DNA of 64,000 nucleotides from Bhargavaea cecembensis (GCF_001619585.1 NZ_LQNT01000011.1:124001-188000), one strand, 5' to 3'; shown: positions 1 to 7,806, numbered from the stretch's first letter. Notes: a model not told the origin generated them from the letters alone. Made by a program: numbers and translations.

Positions 1-929
1 ACCGCCATCGTCATCGTATTGAAGATGCCGATTGAGGCGATCAGGATCGCGATTGTCCCTACAAAGATCAGCCCCGCCTTCAGTGCAAGGAAGAACACAT
101 CGATCTGCTCGATCTCCTCGGAGACGGAGTACACCGCATACCCGTCGTCCTTCAGCTTCTGCGTGATGGCCTTGACGTTCGCCAGGTCATCCGCATACAC
201 ATTCACCGAGCTGTTCGTGAATGGCATGTCTTCCTGTTCGTCCAAATCCGGGGAAGCGGCCACATAAGCCGACTCGATCTCTTTCATGAATGATTCATCC
301 AGGTAAAGGTAACCGTCGAACGCCCAGTCCTTGCCCGGTGCTTCCTTGACGCCGACGATGGTAAACGGCCAGGTCCCCGAGGCAGTTTCATCATTTTCTC
401 CTTCAAATGAGAACGTGAATGTCTGACCGATGACGCTCCCATCATAGGAAGCCGGCTCTTCTCCTTCCTTCACCTCCACACTTTCAGCTATCAATTGAGC
501 AGCAAACTGTGATCCGACGATCACCTCGCCCGGCTTTTCGGGAAACCGGCCTTCCGCAAGCCTGAATCCGGATGCCTGCTCATCCTTGAAGTTGGTAAAG
601 TACGTATTCAGATGCCCTTTGTAGGCTTCCAGTTCCCCTATAGCCGCCGGCACAAGCTGCTTGCGGTGGACAACAGCCTCGACGTGGTCGATCTCCTTCA
701 TCGCGTCAGCTTTCGCATCTGTCATCTCTTCGCTGTACACTTCAATCTGCGTCACCATCTGGTTCGACAGGATATCATCCTTGATCGTCTTCTGAAGTCC
801 AAAACCGACTGAGGCCAGGACGATCAGGAAGGCCGTGCCCATTGTTGCGGCTAGCACGGTCATGAACACACGGAGCCGGTTCCGCCGGATGTGCTGACGG
901 ACAAATGCGATCTGGTCCTTAAACGACAT
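1..929 (-). CDS. FtsX/MacB-type ABC transporter permease (partial; 3' end outside window)
   Basis: Reading leftwards from an ATG at 929, about 309 codons are open to the window edge. A transmembrane helix lies at about residues 20-42, followed by a long soluble extracytoplasmic domain and the start of a second hydrophobic segment at the edge. This order (helix, large MacB-like core domain, then three helices) is typical of FtsX-family permeases that drive efflux or act on lipoproteins and peptides rather than import. Its start overlaps the end of the ATPase gene by 11 bp, so the two form one unit. The substrate is unknown. Confidence 0.85.
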   Translation of the reverse strand, partial: MSFKDQIAFVRQHIRRNRLRVFMTVLAATMGTAFLIVLASVGFGLQKTIKDDILSNQMVTQIEVYSEEMTDAKADAMKEIDHVEAVVHRKQLVPAAIGELEAYKGHLNTYFTNFKDEQASGFRLAEGRFPEKPGEVIVGSQFAAQLIAESVEVKEGEEPASYDGSVIGQTFTFSFEGENDETASGTWPFTIVGVKEAPGKDWAFDGYLYLDESFMKEIESAYVAASPDLDEQEDMPFTNSSVNVYADDLANVKAITQKLKDDGYAVYSVSEEIEQIDVFFLALKAGLIFVGTIAILIASIGIFNTMTMA

Positions 930-1617
930 GGCGGATGCCCCCTTCCGCAAGTTCGCCGTCGTGCATCCGGTACTGGCGGTTCGCAATGGCCGCAACCTCG
1001 TCGTCATGCGTGATGATGACAAACGTGATGCCGTACTTCCGGTTAAGGGAAAGGATCAGGTTCAAGATGTCCTGCTCGGTCTCGGAGTCGAGGCTCCCCG
1101 TCGGCTCATCCGCGAAGATGACCGGGGGCTCGGTGACAAGGGCGCGCGCAATACCGACCCGCTGCTGCTGTCCCCCTGACAGCTCGTTCGGGTAATGACC
1201 GCGGATTCCTGTCAGACCGACACTCTCCATCAGCTCCTCCACTTTCCGCTTTCGCTCCGATGCCGGCACGCCCTTCAGCGTCAGCGGCAATTCAATGTTT
1301 TCGAATGCCGTCAGCCCGGGCATCAGCTGGAAGTTCTGAAAGACGAAGCCGAACCGGTCCAGCCGGAATGCCGCCCGCTGCGCTTCACCCATCGCGGTAA
1401 GGTCCGTGCCGTCCACAAGTACCCGCCCCGCATCCGGCTGCAGGAATCCCGCCAGAATGTGAAGAAGCGTCGACTTTCCCGAACCGCTCCGGCCAACAAT
1501 CGACACGATCTCCCCGTCCCGCGCCTTCAGTGCCAGCTCTTTTAAGACGGGAACTTCCGTCTCCTTCCCCTTCTTGCCGACCCGGAACGAGTGGGACAGC
1601 CCCTTCACTTCGATCAT
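919..1617 (-). CDS. ABC transporter ATP-binding protein, MacB/LolD/YknY family
   Basis: A 232-residue ATPase. It shows the Walker A motif GRSGSGKST (about residue 43), signature LSGGQQQR, Walker B VIFADEPTGSLD and the switch histidine in ITHD, so it should be active. The LolD/MacB class pairs with FtsX-like permeases, and the next gene downstream is one. The ATG at 1617 is preferred over the ATG at 1623 because GGAGG lies 7 bases before the former and directly against the latter. It is the first gene of a two-gene operon. Confidence 0.93.
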   Translation of the reverse strand: MIEVKGLSHSFRVGKKGKETEVPVLKELALKARDGEIVSIVGRSGSGKSTLLHILAGFLQPDAGRVLVDGTDLTAMGEAQRAAFRLDRFGFVFQNFQLMPGLTAFENIELPLTLKGVPASERKRKVEELMESVGLTGIRGHYPNELSGGQQQRVGIARALVTEPPVIFADEPTGSLDSETEQDILNLILSLNRKYGITFVIITHDDEVAAIANRQYRMHDGELAEGGIRHVV

Positions 1618-1715
1618 GTTCATTCCTCCAATAAGTGGTTGGTGATTTCAGTATAGAGGGAAAATCTGAAGGTTTATGGAGGGGGAAAATGAAGATTTTC
1701 TTAAGGCCGGAACCC

Positions 1716-1799
1716 GAGTATTCACATTGGCCGGCCGAGATTACACAATCAGCCCGCGAGATTACACACTGACGTTGGGAAATTACACATTCCCGCGCC
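1716..1799. repeat. Four-unit 21-bp phased array (GAGATTACACA word)
   Basis: Units begin at 1716, 1737, 1758 and 1779, exactly 21 bp apart. The first 11-13 bases follow GAGATTACACA with a few changes, while the last 8 differ completely between units. It lies in the 236-bp gap between the ABC ATPase and gtrA; no other feature was seen in the gap apart from the gtrA ribosome site. The TTACACA core resembles the TTACGCA core of the arrays at 39716 and 62331. Confidence 0.75.
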
Positions 1800-1853
1800 C
1801 CGGTTCATCCGGCTGCACTGAGGGTATGGGACAGATAAAAAGGAGGTGCGGCC

Positions 1854-2324
1854 ATGAAGAAAATTCGGAAAGAGACGTACCGCACCTTTGGCTGGTTCAC
1901 GTTGTCTGCCGTCGCCTCATTCGCCATTGATATCGGCCTGTTCTGGGTGTTCTCGAGGTGGCTCGAGGACGACTCACCGGTGATGTACATCACGTTTGCG
2001 ACCGTCATTGCCCGCACGATGTCCTCTGTGTTCAACTATACTGTCAACCGGCGACTTGTCTTCAAGTCCGGGTCGAAGCATTCATTCCTGAAATACGCGG
2101 CGCTCGTCCTCTTTAACATGGCGGCATCCGCCGCGCTCGTCACCGCTCTCCACTTCCTGTTCAAGTTCATGAATGAAGCCATCCTGAAAGTCTTCGTCGA
2201 CTTCGGACTGTTCATCGCGGGATTCCTGATCCAGCGGACTTGGGTATTTGCAGGGAAGAAGAGCGTGCGGAGGCATCATCAGACACATCAGCATCTCACG
2301 CCAAAAATCCCTGCCCGGAAATGA
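1854..2324 (+). CDS. GtrA-like membrane protein
   Basis: 156 residues with four predicted membrane helices (about residues 13-32, 43-60, 82-103, 110-128) and the family's conserved FNYTVNRRLVF and LIQRTWVF stretches. GtrA proteins are small membrane proteins thought to help move lipid-linked sugars across the membrane for surface glycosylation. No glycosyltransferase lies next to it, so its pathway is not evident. The start has a strong AAAGGAGGTG site. The histidine- and lysine-rich tail after residue 135 is longer than usual. Confidence 0.85.
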   Translation: MKKIRKETYRTFGWFTLSAVASFAIDIGLFWVFSRWLEDDSPVMYITFATVIARTMSSVFNYTVNRRLVFKSGSKHSFLKYAALVLFNMAASAALVTALHFLFKFMNEAILKVFVDFGLFIAGFLIQRTWVFAGKKSVRRHHQTHQHLTPKIPARK

Positions 2325-2433
2325 TTCTTCCGAAGCAGGGGCGAACGTCACGCAGCATGTTAAAATAGAGGAACAGCAGCACGGTTTGCACAGGGTGGTC
2401 TGCCCACTCCCCGCAAGAGAGGGGGTGAGGCCT

Positions 2434-2517
2434 GTGTCCATATATGAAACACTGATGTTCGCAGTTGCATTTGCGGCTTTGGTTGTCGCCATTATGGAAT
2501 CGACACACAAAAAATGA
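2434..2517 (+). CDS. Small hydrophobic holin-like type I toxin (27 aa)
   Basis: A GTG-started 27-residue peptide beginning MSIYETLMFAVAFA and ending in two lysines, with a single hydrophobic helix between. This matches the 'putative holin-like toxin' (Hol_Tox) form of membrane toxins such as BsrG and TxpA. The AGGGGGTGAGG ribosome site is complementary to CCCC at 2409-2412, so a short hairpin could hide it, as in known type I toxins. An antisense RNA with its own promoter overlaps the 3' end. Toxicity is inferred from the family. Confidence 0.75.
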   Translation: MSIYETLMFAVAFAALVVAIMESTHKK

Positions 2518-2635
2518 CCCCCTGACTTGAGTTGACGGCTCGCTAAGGGGGTCATTTTGTGATTCGCTGACTGCGGGCGGCTTCTCTGAGCGCCGTGTTG
2601 CTGGGCCATCCGGTTGCCGCCGGATGGCTTTTCTG
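2505..2635 (-). ncRNA. Antisense antitoxin RNA to the holin-like toxin mRNA
   Basis: On the minus strand an extended -10 box (TGGTATACT, -10 at 2641-2646) sits 16 bp from a TTTAGA -35 (2663-2668). Transcription from about 2635 would pass the GCCATCCGG hairpin and end at a 12-bp stem (arms 2511-2522 and 2547-2558) followed by T residues. It would pair with roughly 120 bases of the 3' end of the toxin mRNA, the arrangement of the BsrG/SR4 and TxpA/RatA pairs. Transcript ends are estimates. Confidence 0.7.
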
Positions 2636-2640
2636 ATTTT
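2605..2640 (+). terminator. Terminator of the toxin mRNA
   Basis: Perfect 9-bp stem GCCATCCGG / CCGGATGGC with a 6-base loop, followed by a T-rich run. It lies 90 bp past the toxin stop codon, so the mRNA must include the region complementary to the antisense RNA. Confidence 0.7.
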
Positions 2641-2808
2641 AGTATACCACGCTTCAGTTTATTCTAAAACCGATACAAAAGTACCTGATGCAACCACGGC
2701 CTTTTCCGGCACACGTCTTTATTCTGATCTTCTTCATCGAATGTATCCGCACAAGAAAACCCGGATCCTGCGCCTCCCAGAGGCCTGGATCCGGGTCCAC
2801 TTATGTCC

Positions 2809-4386
2809 TTACACTTCCACCTGCTCCGCATCTTCAGTCGGGGATTCCTCATCCACCGCAACGGACACAGGTTCTTCCTTCTTCTCCCGCTTCTCCTTCA
2901 TCTCGAATGCGATATCATCCAAGCTTGGCCGCAGGTTATGCTTGCCCGAATAGTTCTCGAGCATTTCCTTCACGTCGATACCGGAGCTCGCCTTGAGCGA
3001 TTCCTGCAGGCTCGTCATGAGGCCGGTGGCGTAGCCCGCAACACGGTTCGCGCCTCCGCCTTCGCCGCTGCCCGTGTCGACGACGGTGAGTTTGTCGATG
3101 TTGCTGAGCGGAGTCGCGACGTTTTTCGCGTATTCCGGCAGCATGCGGACGATCATGTCGAGCACCGCAGCCTGGCCGTACTGCTCAAACGCTTCGGCAA
3201 TCTTGCGCTTTGCTTCCGCCTCGGCAAGACCTTTCAGGCGGATGACGTCCGCTTCGGATTCACCCTGCGCGCGCTCGGATTCGGCTTTGGCGATCCCGTC
3301 CAGCCGGATCTTTTCGGCATCGGCTTTCGCGCGTGCTTCTATGCGGTATTTCTCCGCGTCTGCTTCCGCGAGCTGCTTTGCCTTGTCGGCGGCCGCACTC
3401 TGCTCGACGGCATAGCGGTCTGCGTCGGCCTTTTTCTTGACCTCGGAATCGTACTGGCGCTCCCGGCGCTGGATTTCCTTTTCTTCGAGCTCGATCTGCT
3501 TCTGGCGCTCGATGATGCGCACCTGCATTTCCTGCTCGGTGACTTCCTGCTTGGCCCGTGCGGATTCCAGCTCGTACGCCTGATCGGCACGCGCCTTCGC
3601 AACGTCCTGCTCGCGGCGGTATTCCGCGACCTTCAGCTGGTTATCCTTCTCGGACTCGGCGATTTCAGTGGCGCGGAAGAGTTCCGCCTGCTTGGCTTCC
3701 TTGTCGGCCTCTGCCCGCTTGATGCGGGTTTCCTTTTCCGCTTCAGCAGTTGCGATGTCTGCGTCGCGCTTAACCTGAGCGATCCGCGGTTTACCGAGCG
3801 AGTCGAGATAGCCGTTTTTGTCCCTGACATCTTTAATCGTAAAGGACACGATGATGAGCCCCATCTTCGCCAGGTCATGCGAGGCGACGCGCTGCACTTC
3901 CTGAGAAAACTTGTCGCGGTTTTTGTAGATCTCTTCGACCGTCATCGAGCCGAGGATCGAGCGGAGGTGTCCCTCCAGCACTTCTTTCGCCTCGTTTTCC
4001 CGGTCTTCCTTCGCCTTGCCGAGGAACTGCTCGGCGGCCGTCGCGATTTCGGAGATCGAGCCGCCGATCTTGATGATCGCTGTGCCGTCAGCCATGACCG
4101 GCACGCCCTGTTCGGTATATACTTCCGGAGTCGTTACCTCCAGTTTGCTCGACAGTAAGCTGAGCGGTTCCGCCTGCTGGAACACCGGGAAGACAAATGT
4201 CCCGCCGCCGCGGATGATCTTGATCTTGTTCCCAGCTTCATCCGTATGCACAGTTTTCGTACCCAGATAACTTCCCGTGACGATGAGCGCTTCGTCCGGC
4301 CCCGCGGTGCGGTAGCGCGTCACATAAACGCCGATAATAGCCAGTAACACGAATGCGACAATTCCGATTGCAATCCAAACCAACAT
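2809..4386 (-). CDS. floT: Flotillin FloT
   Basis: 525 residues: an N-terminal membrane-inserted hairpin (about 3-24), an SPFH/band-7 domain (about 30-200), and a long charged alanine/glutamate-rich coiled coil (about 210-390) typical of flotillins. FloT scaffolds functional membrane microdomains and supports membrane fluidity and protein secretion in Bacillus. It lies directly downstream of the YuaF-like gene, as in B. subtilis yuaF-floT, and is presumably transcribed from the sigma-W promoter at 5011-5036. The C-terminal tail after residue 480 is very acidic. Confidence 0.95.
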   Translation of the reverse strand: MLVWIAIGIVAFVLLAIIGVYVTRYRTAGPDEALIVTGSYLGTKTVHTDEAGNKIKIIRGGGTFVFPVFQQAEPLSLLSSKLEVTTPEVYTEQGVPVMADGTAIIKIGGSISEIATAAEQFLGKAKEDRENEAKEVLEGHLRSILGSMTVEEIYKNRDKFSQEVQRVASHDLAKMGLIIVSFTIKDVRDKNGYLDSLGKPRIAQVKRDADIATAEAEKETRIKRAEADKEAKQAELFRATEIAESEKDNQLKVAEYRREQDVAKARADQAYELESARAKQEVTEQEMQVRIIERQKQIELEEKEIQRRERQYDSEVKKKADADRYAVEQSAAADKAKQLAEADAEKYRIEARAKADAEKIRLDGIAKAESERAQGESEADVIRLKGLAEAEAKRKIAEAFEQYGQAAVLDMIVRMLPEYAKNVATPLSNIDKLTVVDTGSGEGGGANRVAGYATGLMTSLQESLKASSGIDVKEMLENYSGKHNLRPSLDDIAFEMKEKREKKEEPVSVAVDEESPTEDAEQVEV

Positions 4387-4436
4387 GTATGATGCCCCCT
4401 TTAATCAGATGTAAGCAGAACAGCCGGAGGAGATGC

Positions 4437-4979
4437 TCAAGACAATTCTTTAAAGCGGAACGGCTCGTACTCCTTCACGATCAGTGTTCCTTCCCGGATG
4501 TCGATGATCAGCACTTCCCTGTCGTAGTCGATCGCGGCATTTTCCAGGCCGGCCGCCCGCTTCGAGATGAGGCCGCTCACTGTCTCGATCACGACCTCGC
4601 CGAACCCGTCTTCCGGGACCGGCGTGATCACGCGGCCAACCTGGCCGAGAAGCGATTCCTCGGTATAGGCGGTCGACGCCTCTGCGGACCGGAGCGGAAG
4701 TAGTACGAAGAAATAAAGAAGAAACGACAGAACCGCCGAGATTCCCGCTGAAACCGCCAGGATCGCGCCACTCCCCATTCCCGTCACGTTCTCGAAGATG
4801 AACCCGGAAGCCGACAGAAACGTGATGAATGCCAGGATCACCGCCGGATTCAGAAAAGGCAGCGCCTCCCCGGCACCGTCCGCCACGTCCCCGAAAAACA
4901 GATACAGCACAGTTGCCAGCCCTGCTGCGACCAAGACGACCAGATACAGTTGCTCCACCGGCAGTCCGAATACCTCCAT
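4437..4979 (-). CDS. yuaF: NfeD-like membrane protein YuaF
   Basis: 180 residues with an N-terminal helix (about 10-28), two further helices (about 44-64 and 70-95), and a C-terminal soluble OB-fold domain (about 110-175) with the 'LLGQVGRV' start typical of the NfeD C-terminal domain. YuaF is the partner of flotillin in Bacillus and helps its localisation. The gene precedes floT by 50 bp on the same strand and follows a sigma-W type promoter, which matches the envelope-stress control known for B. subtilis yuaF. Confidence 0.88.
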   Translation of the reverse strand: MEVFGLPVEQLYLVVLVAAGLATVLYLFFGDVADGAGEALPFLNPAVILAFITFLSASGFIFENVTGMGSGAILAVSAGISAVLSFLLYFFVLLPLRSAEASTAYTEESLLGQVGRVITPVPEDGFGEVVIETVSGLISKRAAGLENAAIDYDREVLIIDIREGTLIVKEYEPFRFKELS

Positions 4980-5010
4980 CTTCCCACCCCCTCTGTTTGC
5001 TTACCTGTTC

Positions 5011-5036
5011 TACGCACAGAGATTGAAAAGGTTTCA
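5011..5036 (-). promoter_or_regulatory. Sigma-W type promoter for yuaF-floT
   Basis: On the minus strand TGAAAC (5036-5031) is followed after exactly 16 bases by CGTA (5014-5011), the consensus of sigma-W promoters, about 30 bp before the yuaF start. B. subtilis yuaF is a known sigma-W target, so position and sequence agree. Confidence 0.8.
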
Positions 5037-5058
5037 AAAAATTCTCATTTACGGTCGG

Positions 5059-5082
5059 GAGAAGACAGAGGTCTGTCTTCTC
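5059..5082. repeat. Perfect 24-bp palindrome, possible operator
   Basis: Arms GAGAAGACAGA and TCTGTCTTCTC match perfectly over 11 bp around a GG centre. It lies between the yuaF and cold-shock promoters, about 23 bp upstream of the sigma-W -35. No T-run follows on the plus strand, which makes a terminator less likely than a protein-binding site. Confidence 0.5.
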
Positions 5083-5102
5083 TAAACTCTTCGTCATTTC
5101 AC

Positions 5103-5131
5103 TTGCAATGATTTGGAAGGGCTGTTATGAT
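5103..5131 (+). promoter_or_regulatory. Sigma-A promoter of the cold-shock gene
   Basis: TTGCAA (5103-5108), a 17-bp spacer, then TATGAT (5126-5131). Transcription from about 5138 would give a 5' leader near 115 bases, the long leader expected of cold-shock mRNAs whose folding controls translation. Confidence 0.65.
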
Positions 5132-5254
5132 GTAAAAGAATTATTTTTGTTCGGCAATGACGTTCGGGTGGAATTCGCTTCATCCTGACACATCAAGACT
5201 TGAGCAAGGATAGTAACACACGTGTGCCTGATCGGCCGCAAGGAGGAAACAAAC

Positions 5255-5455
5255 ATGGAACAAGGTAAAGTAAAATGGTTTAACGCAGAAAAGGGCTTCG
5301 GTTTCATCGAGCGCGAAGATGGCGACGATGTATTCGTACACTTCTCCGCTATCCAGCAAGACGGCTTCAAGTCCCTTGATGAAGGTCAAGAAGTAGAATT
5401 CGAAATCGAAGAAGGCCCACGCGGTCTTCAAGCTGCGAACGTCGTAAAAATGTAA
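5255..5455 (+). CDS. CspA-family cold-shock protein
   Basis: 66 residues forming one cold-shock OB domain, with RNP1 KGFGFIE (about residues 13-19) and RNP2 VFVHFSAI (about 26-33). These proteins bind single-stranded nucleic acid and act as RNA chaperones in the cytoplasm. The ATG at 5255 follows AAGGAGG; the open frame extends further upstream only by chance. Codon choice is more biased than in its neighbours, as expected for a highly expressed gene. It is monocistronic with its own terminator. Confidence 0.96.
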   Translation: MEQGKVKWFNAEKGFGFIEREDGDDVFVHFSAIQQDGFKSLDEGQEVEFEIEEGPRGLQAANVVKM

Positions 5456-5472
5456 TCCATTAAACGACTGCT

Positions 5473-5508
5473 AAAAACGCCGTCTCCTCCGGGAGACGGC
5501 GTTTTTTT
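5473..5508 (+). terminator. Terminator of the cold-shock gene
   Basis: Stem AACGCCGTCTCC / GGGAGACGGCGTT with a short loop followed by seven T residues, 18 bp after the stop codon. Confidence 0.9.
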
Positions 5509-5512
5509 GCTA

Positions 5513-5734
5513 TTACCAGGGATTGGCCAGCAGGAACCCCATCAGCAGCAGCGCTACAATCAGAAGGTTCCACCCACGCTTCTCCCCTTCTTTTGGCCGG
5601 ATGACCCGGTAGACGAAGGCAATCGCAAACGCAAGGAACATGAAGCGGAACAGGTCACGATTAAATATGGAAGCCACCAGGATCACCAAAGCAATCCCGA
5701 AAAGAATCTTTTCGGCTGTTGACAGATTCCTCAA
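5513..5734 (-). CDS. Small membrane protein, unknown function (73 aa)
   Basis: A TTG start at 5734 is chosen because AGGAGGGG lies 8 bases upstream; starting earlier would run into the MarR gene. The product has hydrophobic segments at about residues 10-22, 28-45 and 54-71 and a short charged loop (RPKEGEKRG). It follows the MarR-type gene by 35 bp on the same strand and is probably cotranscribed. The family was not recognised. Confidence 0.65.
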   Translation of the reverse strand: MRNLSTAEKILFGIALVILVASIFNRDLFRFMFLAFAIAFVYRVIRPKEGEKRGWNLLIVALLLMGFLLANPW

Positions 5735-5769
5735 TAGGATTCCCCTCCTGCTATCTTTGACTCTCTTCC

Positions 5770-6210
5770 TTACGATTCCCTGTTTTCCAGTCTCCAATCC
5801 ATTGCAAGGATCTCCTTCAGCGCCGCGACCCTGTCCGCTCCGATCGCTTCGGCAATCCGTGCTTCCAGTTCCGCTTTCAGCTTTTCATTATGTTCATAGC
5901 ACGAATGGCCCAACGCGGTCAGGCGTACGCGCTTCACTTTTTTGTTCCGTTCATCGTCGGACACTTCCACAAGCCCCTTGTCCGACATTTTGCGGATTAG
6001 CTTGTGGGTTGCCTGGCGGGTGATGTCCACCTGCCTGCTGACCTCGGCGATTGTCGGCCCGCCCTTGCCAATCCTCGCCATGAGGAACCATTCCGAGTTG
6101 GAGATCGCCAGTTCTCCGCGCTCATTCCACAATTCCTCTGCAATCCGCCGAAGGCCGAAATGCCGTTCTCCAAGCAGGTCAATCAAGTCCAGGCCGCTCA
6201 TTTCAGGCAT
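5770..6210 (-). CDS. MarR-family transcriptional regulator
   Basis: 146 residues with a winged helix-turn-helix at about 50-110, including the recognition region QVDITRQATHKLIRKM and the wing DDERNKKVKRVRLT, flanked by dimerisation helices. MarR proteins usually repress their own gene and a divergent neighbour and are released by small ligands or oxidants. No cysteine lies near the N-terminus, so it is not of the OhrR redox type. A palindrome at 6273-6291 in the divergent gap to the CarD-like gene is a likely operator. Confidence 0.9.
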   Translation of the reverse strand: MPEMSGLDLIDLLGERHFGLRRIAEELWNERGELAISNSEWFLMARIGKGGPTIAEVSRQVDITRQATHKLIRKMSDKGLVEVSDDERNKKVKRVRLTALGHSCYEHNEKLKAELEARIAEAIGADRVAALKEILAMDWRLENRES

Positions 6211-6272
6211 CCTGACCCTTCCTTTCCATATCCAGTTTTATAACGGGATAATCATGACAAGCGACGGGCTGA

Positions 6273-6313
6273 TTGTCAACTGATTTGACAAATTAAACAA
6301 TCAGCGTTACAAT
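6273..6313 (+). promoter_or_regulatory. MarR-type operator overlapping the carD-like promoter
   Basis: TTGTCAA-N5-TTGACAA forms a perfect 19-bp palindrome (6273-6291). Its right arm is also the -35 box TTGACA (6285-6290), which is 17 bp from the -10 box TACAAT (6308-6313) facing the CarD-like gene. A third half-site TTGACAA lies at 6328-6334. A regulator bound here would block the rightward promoter and probably its own leftward one. Confidence 0.7.
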
Positions 6314-6357
6314 GAATGTAAACTTAGTTGACAATATGCCATGAGGAGGCCATGCGG

Positions 6358-6855
6358 ATGTTTGAGATCGGTGATGTCGTCATCTATTCCGAGCACGGAC
6401 TGTGCAAAATCGATGACATTTGCAAGAAGGAACTGTTTGGCGAGACCCGGCTTTATTATGTACTCCACCCGCTTGGAGAACAGACACTGAAAATCAGCAC
6501 GCCGGTGGATGGCAAGAAAAAGCGGATCATGCGAACGATGAACCGCGAAGAAGCCGTTGAGCTGATGGACGTATTCGGGAAACCGGGCATTGACTGGGTG
6601 GACGACCCGAAGCACCGGGCACGCGCCTACCAGGCACTTGTCCAGTCAGGTGACCGGCAGAAAATCGCTGAAGTGGCCGGCGCACTCATGGACAAGAAAC
6701 TCAACACCGACCAGAAAATCTATGATCAGGACCGCAAAATCCTGAACCATGTCCAGTCCATCCTGTTCAGAGAGCTCTCGATGGCCCTCGGCATTTCGAT
6801 CGATGAGGTGGCGGACCAAGTGGAAGAGCGCATCTTGGCCGCCACCCCACAATAA
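6358..6855 (+). CDS. CarD/CdnL-like RNA polymerase-binding regulator
   Basis: 165 residues. The N-terminal part (about 1-60, starting FEIGDVVIYSEHG) is a CarD/TRCF RNA-polymerase interaction domain; the helical remainder is the CdnL C-terminal domain that touches promoter DNA. Such proteins modulate open-complex stability and are not sequence-specific regulators. The ATG at 6358 is preferred over 6352 because AGGAGG at 6344-6349 then has an 8-base spacing. It is divergent from the marR gene and a terminator follows directly. Confidence 0.85.
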   Translation: MFEIGDVVIYSEHGLCKIDDICKKELFGETRLYYVLHPLGEQTLKISTPVDGKKKRIMRTMNREEAVELMDVFGKPGIDWVDDPKHRARAYQALVQSGDRQKIAEVAGALMDKKLNTDQKIYDQDRKILNHVQSILFRELSMALGISIDEVADQVEERILAATPQ

Positions 6856-6865
6856 ATTCACTCAG

Positions 6866-6895
6866 ACGCATCCCGTGAGCGGGGTGCGTTTTTTT
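6866..6895 (+). terminator. Terminator of the CarD-like gene
   Basis: Stem ACGCATCCC / GGGGTGCGT with a 6-base loop and a run of seven T. The AT-richer gap that follows up to 7181 (about 285 bp) shows no convincing gene. Confidence 0.85.
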
Positions 6896-7181
6896 GCTGT
6901 CCAATGGCCGTTACTCTCGCGCCCAGATGGTATACTCTCAAACAGTTCGTATACGTTCGACTCAATCTGTAAATATGCAGTAATTCATAAATACGCTTTG
7001 CAGGGCTTATATATCAAAATTAGACATTCCAGCCTGATGTAGTAATAGGAATTTTGAGTCTGAAGGACAAAATGGTTGCTTAAGGCGGGGGCTTTTTACA
7101 TGATTTATTCAAAAAAGAGAAATCCTTTCCTTTTTTAGAACGTATAATATTGGAAAAGAAAATTAGTGAAGAGGTGATTGG

Positions 7182-7391
7182 TTGTTTAGTTTTGAAACCT
7201 TTAAAGATAAGCGATATTGGATTCTTCTGTTCCCATTCTTAATTATCTTGGTAGGGTTTTCTGTTTTTGCGTCTAATTATTTTGCAGAGAATCCTTTAAT
7301 GATCTTCTTATTTTTAGTCTTAGATGCAAGTTTGTTTTGGGGGATCTATCACTTATGGAAATATGTTGGAGATAAAAAAGCACAGAGATAG
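7182..7391 (+). CDS. Small two-helix membrane protein (69 aa)
   Basis: Starts at a TTG after GAAGAGGTGA. It has two hydrophobic stretches (about residues 13-31 and 38-57) with charged ends. The family was not recognised. The gene and its surroundings (about 6.9-7.8 kb) are clearly AT-richer than the neighbouring DNA, which suggests recent acquisition. Confidence 0.6.
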   Translation: MFSFETFKDKRYWILLFPFLIILVGFSVFASNYFAENPLMIFLFLVLDASLFWGIYHLWKYVGDKKAQR

Positions 7392-7418
7392 TAGCATCCA
7401 TCCGTAAAACCAAAATAA

Positions 7419-7452
7419 AATTAGCTCCTTCCCAAACAGGAAGGGGCTAATT
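7419..7452. terminator. Bidirectional terminator
   Basis: Fourteen-base stem AATTAGCTCCTTCC / GGAAGGGGCTAATT with one non-Watson-Crick pair. It serves the small gene ending at 7391 and possibly the convergent one ending at 7509. Confidence 0.8.
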
Positions 7453-7508
7453 GTTTAGACATTTCTATTATAGGCATTCACTGAGTAGGTGATTGTATCA
7501 AGCATGCA

Positions 7509-7700
7509 TTACCTTTTGAGATACGAATGTACCGCAATAACCAATGTAATAAGAGGCAGCAAAAACCATAACGAGTCCCTTTCAAAGAAATGAGAAAGTT
7601 CGTTTATGAAAACCAGATTATGCCCCACATACAAAAACATGAAAAAAGATCCTACTATCAAAATGGACTCAGCAGTATTGATACTTTTTTTCTTCTCCAC
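7509..7700 (-). CDS. Small two-helix membrane protein (63 aa)
   Basis: A GTG start at 7700 follows AGGGGGTG. The product is a lysine-rich N-terminus, a helix at about 10-30, a polar stretch and a second helix at about 43-58. It is convergent with the small membrane gene at 7182 and lies in the same AT-rich patch. The family was not recognised. Confidence 0.55.
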   Translation of the reverse strand: MEKKKSINTAESILIVGSFFMFLYVGHNLVFINELSHFFERDSLWFLLPLITLVIAVHSYLKR

Positions 7701-7806
7701 AACAAATCACCCCCTAACTCGTTTAATTCTTTCTTTAGTAAAAAAATCCTGTGCCCGCTATAAACAAACCTGTACTTATCAATGCTATAAACCATTCCAT
7801 TGAAAA

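Noticed and set aside
2803-4158. 451-codon frame on the plus strand opposite floT
   Set aside because: Shadow of the flotillin gene; low-complexity leucine/phenylalanine product, no ribosome site, while the minus strand encodes a clear flotillin.
4450-5097. 215-codon frame overlapping yuaF on the same strand
   Set aside because: Glycine/arginine-rich product typical of a wrong frame in GC-rich DNA; YuaF in the other frame is recognisable and has a ribosome site.
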